The notes: generated by a model from the sequence alone, not told the origin. A DNA stretch of 11,528 bases from an uncultured Treponema sp. (GCA_937892225.1 CALAUH010000343.1:1-11528); one strand, 5' to 3'. Shown: positions 1 through 6,828, counted from the stretch's first letter. Numbers and translations: made by a program.

Positions 1-218
1 TTGCAAACTCGCTGTTAAATTTCGCGGGAGCCCATTAACCCCCGCTTATTTGTCGAGTTTGCCTTACAAACTCGCTGTAAAATTTCGCGGGAGCCCATTA
101 ACCCCCGCTTATTTGTCGAGTTTGCCTTGCAAACTCGCTGTTAAATTTCGCGGGAGCCCATTAACCCCCGCTTATTTGTCGAGTTTGCCTTGCAAACTCG
201 CTGTTAAATTTCGCGGGA
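1..218. repeat. 63-bp tandem repeat array, about 3.5 copies, cut by the left window edge
   Basis: Units begin at 1, 64, 127 and 190. The first three are full length and abut directly with no spacer, and the fourth matches only to about 218. Unit 2 differs from units 1 and 3 at only two positions (66 and 79). Each unit is about 49% G+C, well above the flanking genes. Each junction forms a short palindrome, CGAGTTTGC-CTT-GCAAACTCG in the standard form, at 54-74 (imperfect), 117-137 and 180-200. Within each unit GCGGG (24-28 in unit 1) can pair with CCCGC (41-45). Since 63 is a multiple of three, one rightward frame stays open from base 2 to the stop at 239-241 and would encode a 21-residue repeat containing SLPCKLAVKFRG. 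The near-perfect nucleotide identity, including synonymous sites, suggests DNA-level amplification of an intergenic repeat rather than a selected protein, but a repeat protein is not excluded. Confidence 0.93.
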
Positions 219-239
219 TTATTAAAGGGATACACGAAT

Positions 240-281
240 AAAAAATACGGAAGATTTTTTTTAATCTTCCGTATTTTTTTT
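240..281 (+). terminator. Rho-independent terminator after the repeat array
   Basis: A perfect 17-bp stem, AAAAAATACGGAAGATT at 240-256 with its complement at 263-279, encloses a six-T loop and is followed by a T run ending at 281. The run of A on the left arm makes it potentially bidirectional. It overlaps the stop codon (239-241) of the open frame through the repeats. The RNase Y gene arriving from the right already has its own terminator at 286-323, so this one probably ends a rightward transcript through the repeat array. Confidence 0.8.
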
Positions 282-285
282 AAGC

Positions 286-323
286 AAAAAAAAGCCAGCT
301 GGTAAAATAAAATACCAACTGGC
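286..323 (-). terminator. Rho-independent terminator of rny
   Basis: On the minus strand, GCCAGTTGGTA (323 to 313) pairs with TACCAGCTGGC (304 to 294) with one internal mismatch and an eight-base loop. Eight T residues (293 to 286) follow. It begins 35 bases past the rny stop codon and clearly ends that leftward transcript. Confidence 0.88.
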
Positions 324-358
324 TTCCCCCTAATTTTTATAAGATTGTCTTTTACACA

Positions 359-1891
359 CTAACGTGCATATTCAACAATTCTTGTTTCCCTAATCATTGT
401 AAGACGTATACGACCAGGATATCGCAAATCACTTTCAATCTGTTTTGCAATACTTCTTGCCAAGTCTTTTACTTCTCCATCTGGTATCTTTTCATTATTT
501 ACCAAAATACGAAGTTCACGTCCTGCCTGTATAGCATAAGCTTTTTCTACACCTGCAAATCCTTCGGCAATTGCTTCAAGATTTTCCAAACGTTTAACGT
601 AATTATCTATTGTTTCACGTCTTGCACCTGGACGAGCAGCTGAAATAGCATCTGCAATCTGTACAATTACAGCTTCTATACTTGTTGCTTCAATATCATT
701 ATGGTGAGCGCCAATAGCATTTACGATTCTAGGATCTTCACCCATTTTACGAGCCATTTCAGCTCCTACTTCTGCATGGTTCTGATCACTATCATTTTCT
801 GCACCCTTACCAATATCATGAAGGATAGCAGCACGTTTTGCCATTTCTCTGTCAGCTCCAATTTCTGCAGCAATCATACTGGCAGCCATTGCAACTTCTT
901 TTGAATGTGTAAGAACATTCTGTCCATAACTTGTTCTGAAATAAAGACGGCCAAGAGCTCTGATTCCATCTGTATTCATATTATGAATTCCAAGATCAAA
1001 TAAAGCTTTTTCACCTTCTTCGTAAATCTTGTTCTGTACTTCGTGAGTAACTTTCTGAACAATTTCTTCAATTCTTGCAGGATGAATACGTCCATCAGAA
1101 ATAAGACGTTCCAAAGATTCCTTTGCAATTTCTTTACGAACTGGATCAAAACAAGAAATAACTACAGCTTCAGGAGTATCATCAATAATGATATCTACAC
1201 CTGTTAATGTTTCAAGTGCTCTGATATTTCTACCTTCGCGACCGATAATACGACCTTTCATTTCATCACTAGGAAGTGAAACTGTTGTTACAGTAATATC
1301 ACTTGTAGTTTCAGGTGCGATTCTCTGAATTGTAGTAATTAAAATGTCCTTAGCTTTCTTTTCTGCAGTTAACTGAGCTTCCTGTTCAATCTTATTAATT
1401 AATGCCTGAGCGTCATGACGAGCTTCATTCTCAAGATTTTTAATAATAAGTTCTTTTGCTTCCTGAGCAGACAAACCAGAAATCTTTTCAAGTTCTGATC
1501 TATATAACTCTTCCTGCTTTGCTAAAGTTTCTTCTCGTTTTAACATTGCAGATTTTGTTTCTGCAAGTTCTTTTTCATTTTTTTCAAATTCAGCTGCTTT
1601 TTGATCTAACAGCTCTTCTTTTTTATTTACTCTTGCTTCGTAACGCTGAACTTCAGCACGGCGTTCCCGATTCTCCCTTTCCTGCTGATTTCTTTCCCGA
1701 ATGAGCTCATCTTTTGCGTTTAACAAAATTTCTTTTTTCTGTGCTTCAGCTTCTCTTATAGCATCCTGTTTAACACGTTCTGCTTTCTGCTCTGAAGCAG
1801 ATAATTGAAATCTGGCATACAACCAGCGAATAATCCATCCAAGAACAATTCCAACAACAGGGAGAATTATAAACCAAATCCAATTTAGCAT
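359..1891 (-). CDS. rny: Ribonuclease Y (membrane-anchored mRNA-decay endonuclease)
   Basis: RNase Y is a metal-dependent endoribonuclease that starts mRNA decay at the inner face of the membrane. From the start chosen here the product is 510 residues, typical for the family. It has an N-terminal membrane helix (about 4-25), a long charged coiled coil (about 30-190), a KH RNA-binding domain with the loop GRIIGREGRN (213-222), and an HD domain. Likely metal ligands are H329, the HD pair in LHDIGKG (H358, D359), H396/H397 in GAHHND and D414. The start is ATG at 1891: AGGAG at 1904-1900 lies 8 bases upstream of it. A GTG three codons further up (1900) overlaps that Shine-Dalgarno sequence and cannot be served by it. 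A strong promoter lies upstream and a terminator downstream, so the gene can be transcribed alone. No terminator separates it from lptB, so read-through from the lpt operon is possible. Confidence 0.97.
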   Translation of the reverse strand: MLNWIWFIILPVVGIVLGWIIRWLYARFQLSASEQKAERVKQDAIREAEAQKKEILLNAKDELIRERNQQERENRERRAEVQRYEARVNKKEELLDQKAAEFEKNEKELAETKSAMLKREETLAKQEELYRSELEKISGLSAQEAKELIIKNLENEARHDAQALINKIEQEAQLTAEKKAKDILITTIQRIAPETTSDITVTTVSLPSDEMKGRIIGREGRNIRALETLTGVDIIIDDTPEAVVISCFDPVRKEIAKESLERLISDGRIHPARIEEIVQKVTHEVQNKIYEEGEKALFDLGIHNMNTDGIRALGRLYFRTSYGQNVLTHSKEVAMAASMIAAEIGADREMAKRAAILHDIGKGAENDSDQNHAEVGAEMARKMGEDPRIVNAIGAHHNDIEATSIEAVIVQIADAISAARPGARRETIDNYVKRLENLEAIAEGFAGVEKAYAIQAGRELRILVNNEKIPDGEVKDLARSIAKQIESDLRYPGRIRLTMIRETRIVEYAR

Positions 1892-1934
1892 ATAGTTCAC
1901 TCCTATTTTAAAAGTTTAGAATAGTTCGTTTCTT

Positions 1935-1963
1935 ATTGTAACGTAAGAAAAATTATATGTCAA
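1935..1963 (-). promoter_or_regulatory. Sigma70-type promoter of rny
   Basis: On the minus strand a perfect -35 box TTGACA (1963-1958) is separated by exactly 17 bases from a -10 box TACAAT (1940-1935). The expected transcription start is near 1928, giving a leader of about 37 bases to the ATG at 1891. Confidence 0.8.
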
Positions 1964-1992
1964 ATAAAAACCGATAAATAGAAACTCAAAAT

Positions 1993-2736
1993 TTACATAC
2001 TGAAATTTTTTCCAAGATAAATTTCTCTGGCAAGTTCATTATTTATGATTTCATCTTTTGTACCCTGAAGCATAATTGTTCCAGTATTTATAATGATTGC
2101 CCTGTCTGTAATTTCAAGAGTATCTCGAACGTTATGATCTGTAATTAAAATTCCAATTCCATGATTTGATAAAAGCTTTATTACACTTTTAATATCTGCA
2201 ACTGCAATTGGATCAATACCTGCAAAAGGTTCATCAAGCAGTAAAAACTTTGGTTCAATTGCTAGAGAACGTGCAATTTCTGTTCTTCTTCGTTCACCGC
2301 CAGACAATGTATATGCTTTTTGATGTCTGATTCTGCCAATTGAAAATTCTTCTATTAAATCTTCTAATTTCTGTTTTCTATCATGATAAGACAAGTCTTT
2401 TCTTGTTTCCAAAACTGACCAGATATTTTCTTCTACTGTAAACTTCTTAAAAACAGAAGGTTCCTGCGGCAGATAAGAAATTCCCATTCTTGCACGTTTA
2501 TACATTGGTAAATCAGTGATTCTTTCATCATTAAGAAAAACATCTCCGGAAGTTGGTCTGTAAAATCCTACAACCATATAAAATGTTGTTGTTTTACCAG
2601 CACCATTTGGACCTAAAAGTCCTAATACTTCACCAGTTGTCATTTTAAAATCAACGCCTTTTACAACGTCTTTTTTTCCAAATGATTTATATAAACTTGA
2701 AACTCTTAATTCATCTTTTTTACTGTCTAATATCAT
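1993..2736 (-). CDS. lptB: LptB, ATPase of the lipopolysaccharide export ABC transporter
   Basis: LptB is the cytoplasmic nucleotide-binding subunit that, with LptF/LptG, powers extraction of lipopolysaccharide-type lipids from the inner membrane and their passage along LptC and LptA. The 247 residues are full length. Walker A is GPNGAGKT (42-49), the Q-loop glutamine is in SYLPQEP (Q91), the signature is LSGGERRR (144-151), Walker B is FLLLDEP (164-170) and the switch histidine is in ITDHNVRDT (H201). The LPQEPSVFKKFTVEENI and DHNVRDTLEITD stretches are characteristic of LptB rather than of general ABC ATPases. The gene starts 3 bases after the lptA stop, and its Shine-Dalgarno sequence (AGGAA) lies in the end of lptA, so the two are translationally linked. 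LptF and LptG are not in the window. Confidence 0.96.
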   Translation of the reverse strand: MILDSKKDELRVSSLYKSFGKKDVVKGVDFKMTTGEVLGLLGPNGAGKTTTFYMVVGFYRPTSGDVFLNDERITDLPMYKRARMGISYLPQEPSVFKKFTVEENIWSVLETRKDLSYHDRKQKLEDLIEEFSIGRIRHQKAYTLSGGERRRTEIARSLAIEPKFLLLDEPFAGIDPIAVADIKSVIKLLSNHGIGILITDHNVRDTLEITDRAIIINTGTIMLQGTKDEIINNELAREIYLGKNFSM

Positions 2737-2739
2737 TTT

Positions 2740-3576
2740 TTATTCCTGCTTAGATTCTGTTTCTTCCAAAACTGTTTTTTCTTCTTCTATAATTTCACTG
2801 TGATCTTCTTTTTCTTCATCAGTTTTATTTTTCTTTATTGGTAAAGCAGAACTACCTTTTTCTCCGCTTTTTTCAACTACAGTCTGTTCTTCTGTTTCTA
2901 AAGTATCTTCTTTTACTTCATGATTTTCTGTTTCTAAAGGCTGCTCTTTTGGTTCAGATTTATTTTCTGCTTTTACAGCACCTTTTACATTTCCGCTTAA
3001 AGTTATTTCCTGGGTTTTTAAATTAAGTGATATCTGCTGAGCTCTGAATGTATCATCACCTTGTTTAACCTGAGCATTTCCTGAAATTTCCAGCATCTGA
3101 TTTTTTTTCTGATAAACTGCATAGGAACCTGTACATACATTATCTTTTTGAACAAGATTAATCTGAATCTGTAGAATTGCAGTTTCACTATCCTGATTAT
3201 ATTCAATCATCTGGGCCTTTGCTTTTACACTGTTTTCAACATCAACTAAATCTACACTTCCTTTTAAAAGTGCAATTTTTGTTTTGCGATTGAACTCAAG
3301 AGTTTCACAGGTAAATTCCATTTTTGATTCAAAGTTTTTTCCTGAAACATGCCCTGTTGCTTTTATATCATTATAATCATCACCAGATAACTCTACAGTA
3401 TCTGCGTAAATTTCCATTGTATCCGTTTTTATATATGCATTTCCCGATAAAACTGTTTTTGAACTTTTTTTTCCGGACTGACCGCTCATATTTCCTGCTG
3501 AAAAAATAATTTTATCTGCAAAAAGAGGATTAAAAATTGCCGCTATAAAAATTAAACTTATAAACTTTTTATTCAT
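2740..3576 (-). CDS. lptA: LptA/OstA-like periplasmic lipid-transport protein with Glu-rich C-terminal tail
   Basis: LptA proteins polymerise into a beta-jellyroll bridge carrying lipopolysaccharide across the periplasm. From ATG at 3576 the product is 278 residues with a clear signal peptide (MNKKF, then a hydrophobic stretch, cleavage probably after NPLFA at 20). Two blocks of OstA-type short beta-strand repeats follow, about 41-120 (VLSGNAYIKTDTMEIYADTVEL) and 120-200 (MLEISGNAQVKQGDDTFRAQ). Residues about 201-278 form a tail in which 26 of 78 residues are Glu or Asp, with Lys and Thr and no hydrophobic core, which is not usual in LptA. The start is fixed by AGGTGAG (3587-3581) four bases upstream and by the signal peptide. 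A 14-residue upstream extension would hide the signal. The ATG overlaps the end of lptC by 8 bases. Confidence 0.85.
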   Translation of the reverse strand: MNKKFISLIFIAAIFNPLFADKIIFSAGNMSGQSGKKSSKTVLSGNAYIKTDTMEIYADTVELSGDDYNDIKATGHVSGKNFESKMEFTCETLEFNRKTKIALLKGSVDLVDVENSVKAKAQMIEYNQDSETAILQIQINLVQKDNVCTGSYAVYQKKNQMLEISGNAQVKQGDDTFRAQQISLNLKTQEITLSGNVKGAVKAENKSEPKEQPLETENHEVKEDTLETEEQTVVEKSGEKGSSALPIKKNKTDEEKEDHSEIIEEEKTVLEETESKQE

Positions 3577-4126
3577 TATACTCACCTTCTTTTTCTTCTG
3601 AAGATTCAATTTCTCCACTTACAGTTCCCGAAAAAGAATATTCTCCGTTAATTCCGCTTGCAGAAAATCCACTTCCATAAATTACAGTTCCGCCTTTTTC
3701 AATATGGACTGTATCACTTCTGGAACCTGTAAGCTGTTCATTTTTCGAATTATATTTTAATACGTTTGCAAAAAAATTTACATTATGTTCTTTACTGTAA
3801 AGTTTGATTGAATCATAAAGTTCATACAAACCTGAATCTGTATTTGCCATTAACAGACCACAAGAGCCTTCCATATCTACTTGAGACTCTTTGTTAAATG
3901 TCTGAAACTGTACATCCTGTGCATAAGATGCATTTGTATCTTTATATTGTTCAATTTTTTTTGCATCAATTTCCGTAGTTTTAATTTTATCTGTATATCT
4001 GACAACTTTTGTATTCGAAAAAACAAACTCTGGATTTTTATTTTCTGCTTTTACTTCATCAGAATACTTTAAGGAACAGGAAACTGATAAAAATAAAAAG
4101 ATACAAAACAAACACATTCTTTTCAT
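3569..4126 (-). CDS. lptC: LptC-like lipoprotein of the lipopolysaccharide export system
   Basis: LptC is the inner-membrane partner that passes lipid from LptB2FG to LptA. From ATG at 4126 the product is 185 residues. It starts with MKRM, a hydrophobic segment and a lipobox-like LSVSC (C17). It is therefore predicted to be a lipoprotein rather than to have the single N-terminal anchor of enterobacterial LptC. The mature part resembles the LptC fold: a strand pair about PEFVFSNTKVVRYTDKIKTTEIDA, then ELYDSIKLYSKEHNVNFFANVLKYNSKNEQLTG and a final run of glycine/serine-rich strands. The family call rests partly on position, directly before and overlapping lptA, with lptB after it. An in-frame TTG at 4144 was not used because it would add residues in front of the signal. 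No good Shine-Dalgarno sequence precedes the ATG. A weak -10 (TATAAA, 4152-4147) is the only promoter candidate. Confidence 0.78.
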   Translation of the reverse strand: MKRMCLFCIFLFLSVSCSLKYSDEVKAENKNPEFVFSNTKVVRYTDKIKTTEIDAKKIEQYKDTNASYAQDVQFQTFNKESQVDMEGSCGLLMANTDSGLYELYDSIKLYSKEHNVNFFANVLKYNSKNEQLTGSRSDTVHIEKGGTVIYGSGFSASGINGEYSFSGTVSGEIESSEEKEGEYNE

Positions 4127-4191
4127 ATTAATAATATAAAACAAAATTTATATTTAATAAACAACTGTAAATCTATAAAAATTACTAATTT

Positions 4192-4197
4192 TATGAT
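4192..4197 (+). promoter_or_regulatory. Candidate -10 box for the DTW-domain gene
   Basis: TATGAT lies 12 bases before the ATG at 4210, with no recognisable -35 box and no Shine-Dalgarno sequence between it and the start. If used, transcription would start around 4204 and the mRNA would be essentially leaderless. Confidence 0.4.
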
Positions 4198-4209
4198 ATA
4201 TTTTTCCCT

Positions 4210-4890
4210 ATGAGTGAACGATGCTACAAATGTTATAAACCAATCTCTAACTGTCTTTGTAAATATACTCAGGAAATTGATACGGGGATTAAATTCGTAT
4301 TATTAATGCATCCAAAGGAATTTAAAAAACAAAGAACCGGGACTGGAAATATTGCTCACATCAGTTTAAAAAATTCTGAAATTATTGTCGGACTTGATTT
4401 TTCTACAAACGAAAGATTACAGACTCTTCTTAAAGACCCCGCTTATTTTCCAGTAATGATGTATCCTGGGGAAGAAGCATGGACAATTAAAAAAGAAGGA
4501 TTCAAAGAAGCGGTTGGTACCAAAACACTTCTGGTTATTATTTTGGATGCAACATGGTTCTGTTCAAAAAAAATGATTGATCACAATCCATTCTTGCTTG
4601 AACTTCCACGCGTTTCTTTTGCAGGAAAATATTCTTCGATTTTTACATTCAAACGTGAACCCGAACCAGATTATATTTCTACTGTTGAATGCTGTTATTA
4701 TTTTATAAAAGAATTACAACAGATAAATCTTGTAAACAAAGAAATTAATCCTGAACCAATGATGAACGCATTTAAACAGATGATAAAAGATCAGCTGACT
4801 GCAGAAAATGAAAGAATAATGGGCTTACGGCCAAGCACTCACGAATATGACAATAAATACACAAAATTAAAAGAAATTCCTGAATTTTAA
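4210..4890 (+). CDS. DTW-domain protein, probable tRNA-uridine aminocarboxypropyltransferase
   Basis: DTW-domain enzymes (E. coli TapT is the model) transfer the 3-amino-3-carboxypropyl group of S-adenosylmethionine to a tRNA uridine, making acp3U. The 226 residues fit the family. A cysteine cluster at the N terminus (C5, C8, C15, C17 in CYKC and NCLCK) probably binds zinc. Then come HPKEFKKQRTGTGNIAH (34-50), a YPG segment (85-87) and the family's D-x-T-W motif as DATW (113-116). The conserved PRVSF, the basic and proline-rich YSSIFTFKREPEP, and ISTVE (156-160) follow. All expected motifs are present, so the enzyme should be active, but the tRNA and the position modified cannot be read from sequence. 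It is divergent from lptC with an 83-bp shared intergenic region. Translation starts without a visible ribosome-binding site. Confidence 0.9.
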   Translation: MSERCYKCYKPISNCLCKYTQEIDTGIKFVLLMHPKEFKKQRTGTGNIAHISLKNSEIIVGLDFSTNERLQTLLKDPAYFPVMMYPGEEAWTIKKEGFKEAVGTKTLLVIILDATWFCSKKMIDHNPFLLELPRVSFAGKYSSIFTFKREPEPDYISTVECCYYFIKELQQINLVNKEINPEPMMNAFKQMIKDQLTAENERIMGLRPSTHEYDNKYTKLKEIPEF

Positions 4891-4911
4891 GTTAATTATA
4901 CTTTTACTTTA

Positions 4912-4940
4912 TTGCATATATTATTTATTATTTGTATAAT
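4912..4940 (+). promoter_or_regulatory. Sigma70-type promoter of the citrate synthase gene
   Basis: The -35 box TTGCAT (4912-4917) is followed by a 17-base spacer and a perfect -10 box TATAAT (4935-4940). The start site should be near 4947, leaving a leader of about 80 bases that contains the dyad at 4957-4985. Confidence 0.78.
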
Positions 4941-4956
4941 TATTTAATTTAATATA

Positions 4957-4985
4957 GTAATTCTTGTATATTTATACAAAATTAC
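4957..4985. promoter_or_regulatory. Operator-like inverted repeat in the citrate synthase leader
   Basis: A perfect 16-bp palindrome, TTGTATA-TT-TATACAA (4964-4979), is flanked by GTAATT (4957-4962) and AATTAC (4980-4985), which are also complementary. The 29-bp element is thus symmetric except for one extra C at 4963. It lies about 10 to 39 bases downstream of the predicted transcription start. The two-base centre is poor for an RNA hairpin loop and no T run follows, so a protein-binding operator is more likely than a terminator or attenuator. Confidence 0.6.
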
Positions 4986-5028
4986 AAAAACTAATAAATA
5001 AATATTCAATTCTTTTCGGAGGACGCCT

Positions 5029-6390
5029 ATGACAAACAAGAAAGAAGAAACTGCCATTTTAAAAAAATTAGAATCATTAGCAGTTCACAATGATCCTATT
5101 AATCCAGATTTGTATTCTAAATATGACGTCAAACGAGGTTTAAGAAATGCAAACGGAACTGGTGTTTTAGTCGGACTTACAAGAATCGGTGATGTAGTCG
5201 GATATGAAATTAAAGACGGACAGAAAATTGCAGTTCCTGGAAAATTAATTTATCGTGGTTATGATGTTGTTGATCTTATAAATGATTCTGCAAAAAACAA
5301 TCTTTACGGATATGAACAGTGTGCTTACCTTTTACTTTTCGGTGAGCTTCCAACAAAATCACAATTAGAAATATTCTCTAATTATTTAGGTGAATGTCGT
5401 ATGCTTCCTGCAAACTTTACAGAAGATATGATTATGAAAGCACCTTCAAACGATATTATGAACAAAATAGCACGCGGAGTTCTTGCAAGTTATTCGTATG
5501 ATGAAGATCCAGAAGGTCGTTCAGTAGGAAATATTATCCGCCAGTGTATTCAATTAATAGCTCGTTTCTCAACACTTGCTGCATATGGTTATCAGGCAAA
5601 ACGCCGCTATTATGATGATAAAAGTATGTACATTCATAATCCAAAACCAAATCTTTCTACTGCAGAAAACTTTTTAAGACTTATTCGTTCAAATAAATCT
5701 TATACACCTCTTGAAGCAGAAATTCTTGATCTGGCTTTGATTATTCATGCAGAACACGGTGGCGGTAACAACTCTTCTTTAACTGTACACGTTGTTTCAT
5801 CAGCTGATACAGATACTTATTCAGCAATTGCAGCAGCAGTCGGTTCTTTAAAAGGAAGACGCCATGGTGGTGCAAACATTAAAGTAATCGAAATGATGGA
5901 TGACATTAAAGCAAACATCAAAGACTGGAATAATGAAAAAGAAATTTCTGCTTACCTAAGAAAGATTGCAAGTAAAGAAGCTTTTGATAGAACAGGTTTA
6001 ATTTACGGTATGGGACACGCAGTTTATACAATCAGCGACCCTCGTGAAGTTTTACTTAAAGCAAAAGCAAAAGAACTTGCTGCAGAAAAAGGCTGTATGG
6101 ACGAATTTATGCTTTATGATACAATCGAAAGACTTGCACCTGCTATTATTAAAGATGTACATAACTCAGATAAACAGATTTGTGCAAATGTTGACTTCTA
6201 TTCAGGCTTTGTTTACACTATGTTAAACATTCCTCGTGAATTGTTTACACCGATTTTTGCTATATCTAGAATTGCAGGATGGTCTGCCCATAGAATAGAA
6301 GAAATCGTAAGCGGTGGAAGAATCTATCGTCCTGCTTACAAAAATATTTCTGAAGAAAGAACATTCATTCCTTTAGAAAAAAGAAAATAA
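5029..6390 (+). CDS. gltA: Citrate synthase (citrate/2-methylcitrate synthase family)
   Basis: Condenses acetyl-CoA with oxaloacetate to give citrate, and some family members accept propionyl-CoA. The 453 residues cover the whole fold. The catalytic triad is visible: H243 in HAEHGGGNN, H330 in GMGHAVY and D389 in NVDFYSG. Further family blocks are KLIYRGYDV (72-80), GRRHGGAN (276-283), SDPRE (336-340) and the C-terminal SRIAGWSAHRIEE (413-425). The long N terminus before IYRG and the GGGNN variant resemble citrate synthases of anaerobes such as clostridia more than the E. coli enzyme. GGAGG (5018-5022) sits 6 bases before the ATG. Whether it acts in an incomplete TCA branch for glutamate synthesis cannot be decided because no aconitase or isocitrate dehydrogenase is in the window. 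Two genes follow closely on the same strand. Confidence 0.94.
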   Translation: MTNKKEETAILKKLESLAVHNDPINPDLYSKYDVKRGLRNANGTGVLVGLTRIGDVVGYEIKDGQKIAVPGKLIYRGYDVVDLINDSAKNNLYGYEQCAYLLLFGELPTKSQLEIFSNYLGECRMLPANFTEDMIMKAPSNDIMNKIARGVLASYSYDEDPEGRSVGNIIRQCIQLIARFSTLAAYGYQAKRRYYDDKSMYIHNPKPNLSTAENFLRLIRSNKSYTPLEAEILDLALIIHAEHGGGNNSSLTVHVVSSADTDTYSAIAAAVGSLKGRRHGGANIKVIEMMDDIKANIKDWNNEKEISAYLRKIASKEAFDRTGLIYGMGHAVYTISDPREVLLKAKAKELAAEKGCMDEFMLYDTIERLAPAIIKDVHNSDKQICANVDFYSGFVYTMLNIPRELFTPIFAISRIAGWSAHRIEEIVSGGRIYRPAYKNISEERTFIPLEKRK

Positions 6391-6405
6391 TAGGAGAAAT
6401 TTATT

Positions 6406-6828
6406 ATGTCTTTATTAGAAAAAAATTTATTTTTAATCGTATCAGGTGTTCTTGCATTAATAATTGCTGCAATCTTAACAATAATTATTTTTGCTTTAGT
6501 ATTACCAGAAAATAAAAAAGAAAAATTACCAAAATTTTTCAAATGGCTTGCAGATATTTTCAATTTCAAATCATTGTTATTAGAAAAAATCTTAAAGTTC
6601 CTTTATATTTTATCTACAATCTTCTGTATTGTAATGGGTTTAATAATGCTCTTCTGGTTCCAGACAAACTGGGGTATGGGCGGATACACATGGAAAGGAT
6701 GGTGGGGATTAATCGTTATGATTGGCGGTCCAATTGGATTAAGAATCATTTATGAAATCATCATGCTTTTTATTATCCTTGTTAAAAACTCAGAAGAAAT
6801 TAAAAAAGCATGCAAAAAGAACGCCTAG
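6406..6828 (+). CDS. Small three-helix membrane protein, possibly DUF4282-like
   Basis: I do not recognise a function. The 140 residues contain three hydrophobic segments: about 8-33, 64-85 and 98-126. A lysine-rich loop (LPENKKEKLPKFFK) separates the first two, and the tail is lysine-rich (EEIKKACKKNA). The region between helices 2 and 3 is glycine- and tryptophan-rich (NWGMGGYTWKGWWG). The last helix with GPIGLRIIYEIIMLFIILVKN resembles the end of DUF4282 proteins, where an Arg-x-x-x-Glu pair lies in the membrane; this assignment is tentative. It starts 15 bases after the citrate synthase stop behind AGGAG (6392-6396). Its last 19 bases overlap the rsuA start, so it is probably co-transcribed with both. 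Confidence 0.85.
   Translation: MSLLEKNLFLIVSGVLALIIAAILTIIIFALVLPENKKEKLPKFFKWLADIFNFKSLLLEKILKFLYILSTIFCIVMGLIMLFWFQTNWGMGGYTWKGWWGLIVMIGGPIGLRIIYEIIMLFIILVKNSEEIKKACKKNA

Noticed and set aside
1..218. The repeats as a CRISPR array
   Set aside because: Units are 63 bp and abut directly with no unique spacers. It is a tandem repeat.
50..241. 63-residue open frame through the repeats (TTG start at 50)
   Set aside because: It is open only because 63 is a multiple of three and one frame lacks stops. There is no Shine-Dalgarno sequence and the frame continues past the left edge. Not called as a gene, although the terminator behind it leaves the question open.
1892..1900. GTG at 1900 as the rny start
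   Set aside because: The AGGAG Shine-Dalgarno sequence overlaps this GTG. It is correctly spaced for the ATG at 1891.
3577..3618. Upstream start adding 14 residues to LptA
   Set aside because: It would place a charged extension before a clear signal peptide, and AGGTGAG is spaced for the ATG at 3576.
4127..4144. TTG start for LptC at 4144
   Set aside because: The ATG at 4126 begins a normal lipoprotein signal (MKRM then hydrophobic). The extension has no ribosome-binding site.
4957..4985. Leader dyad of gltA as an intrinsic terminator or riboswitch
   Set aside because: The loop is only two bases, the stem is AT-only at its core and no T run follows. An operator fits better.
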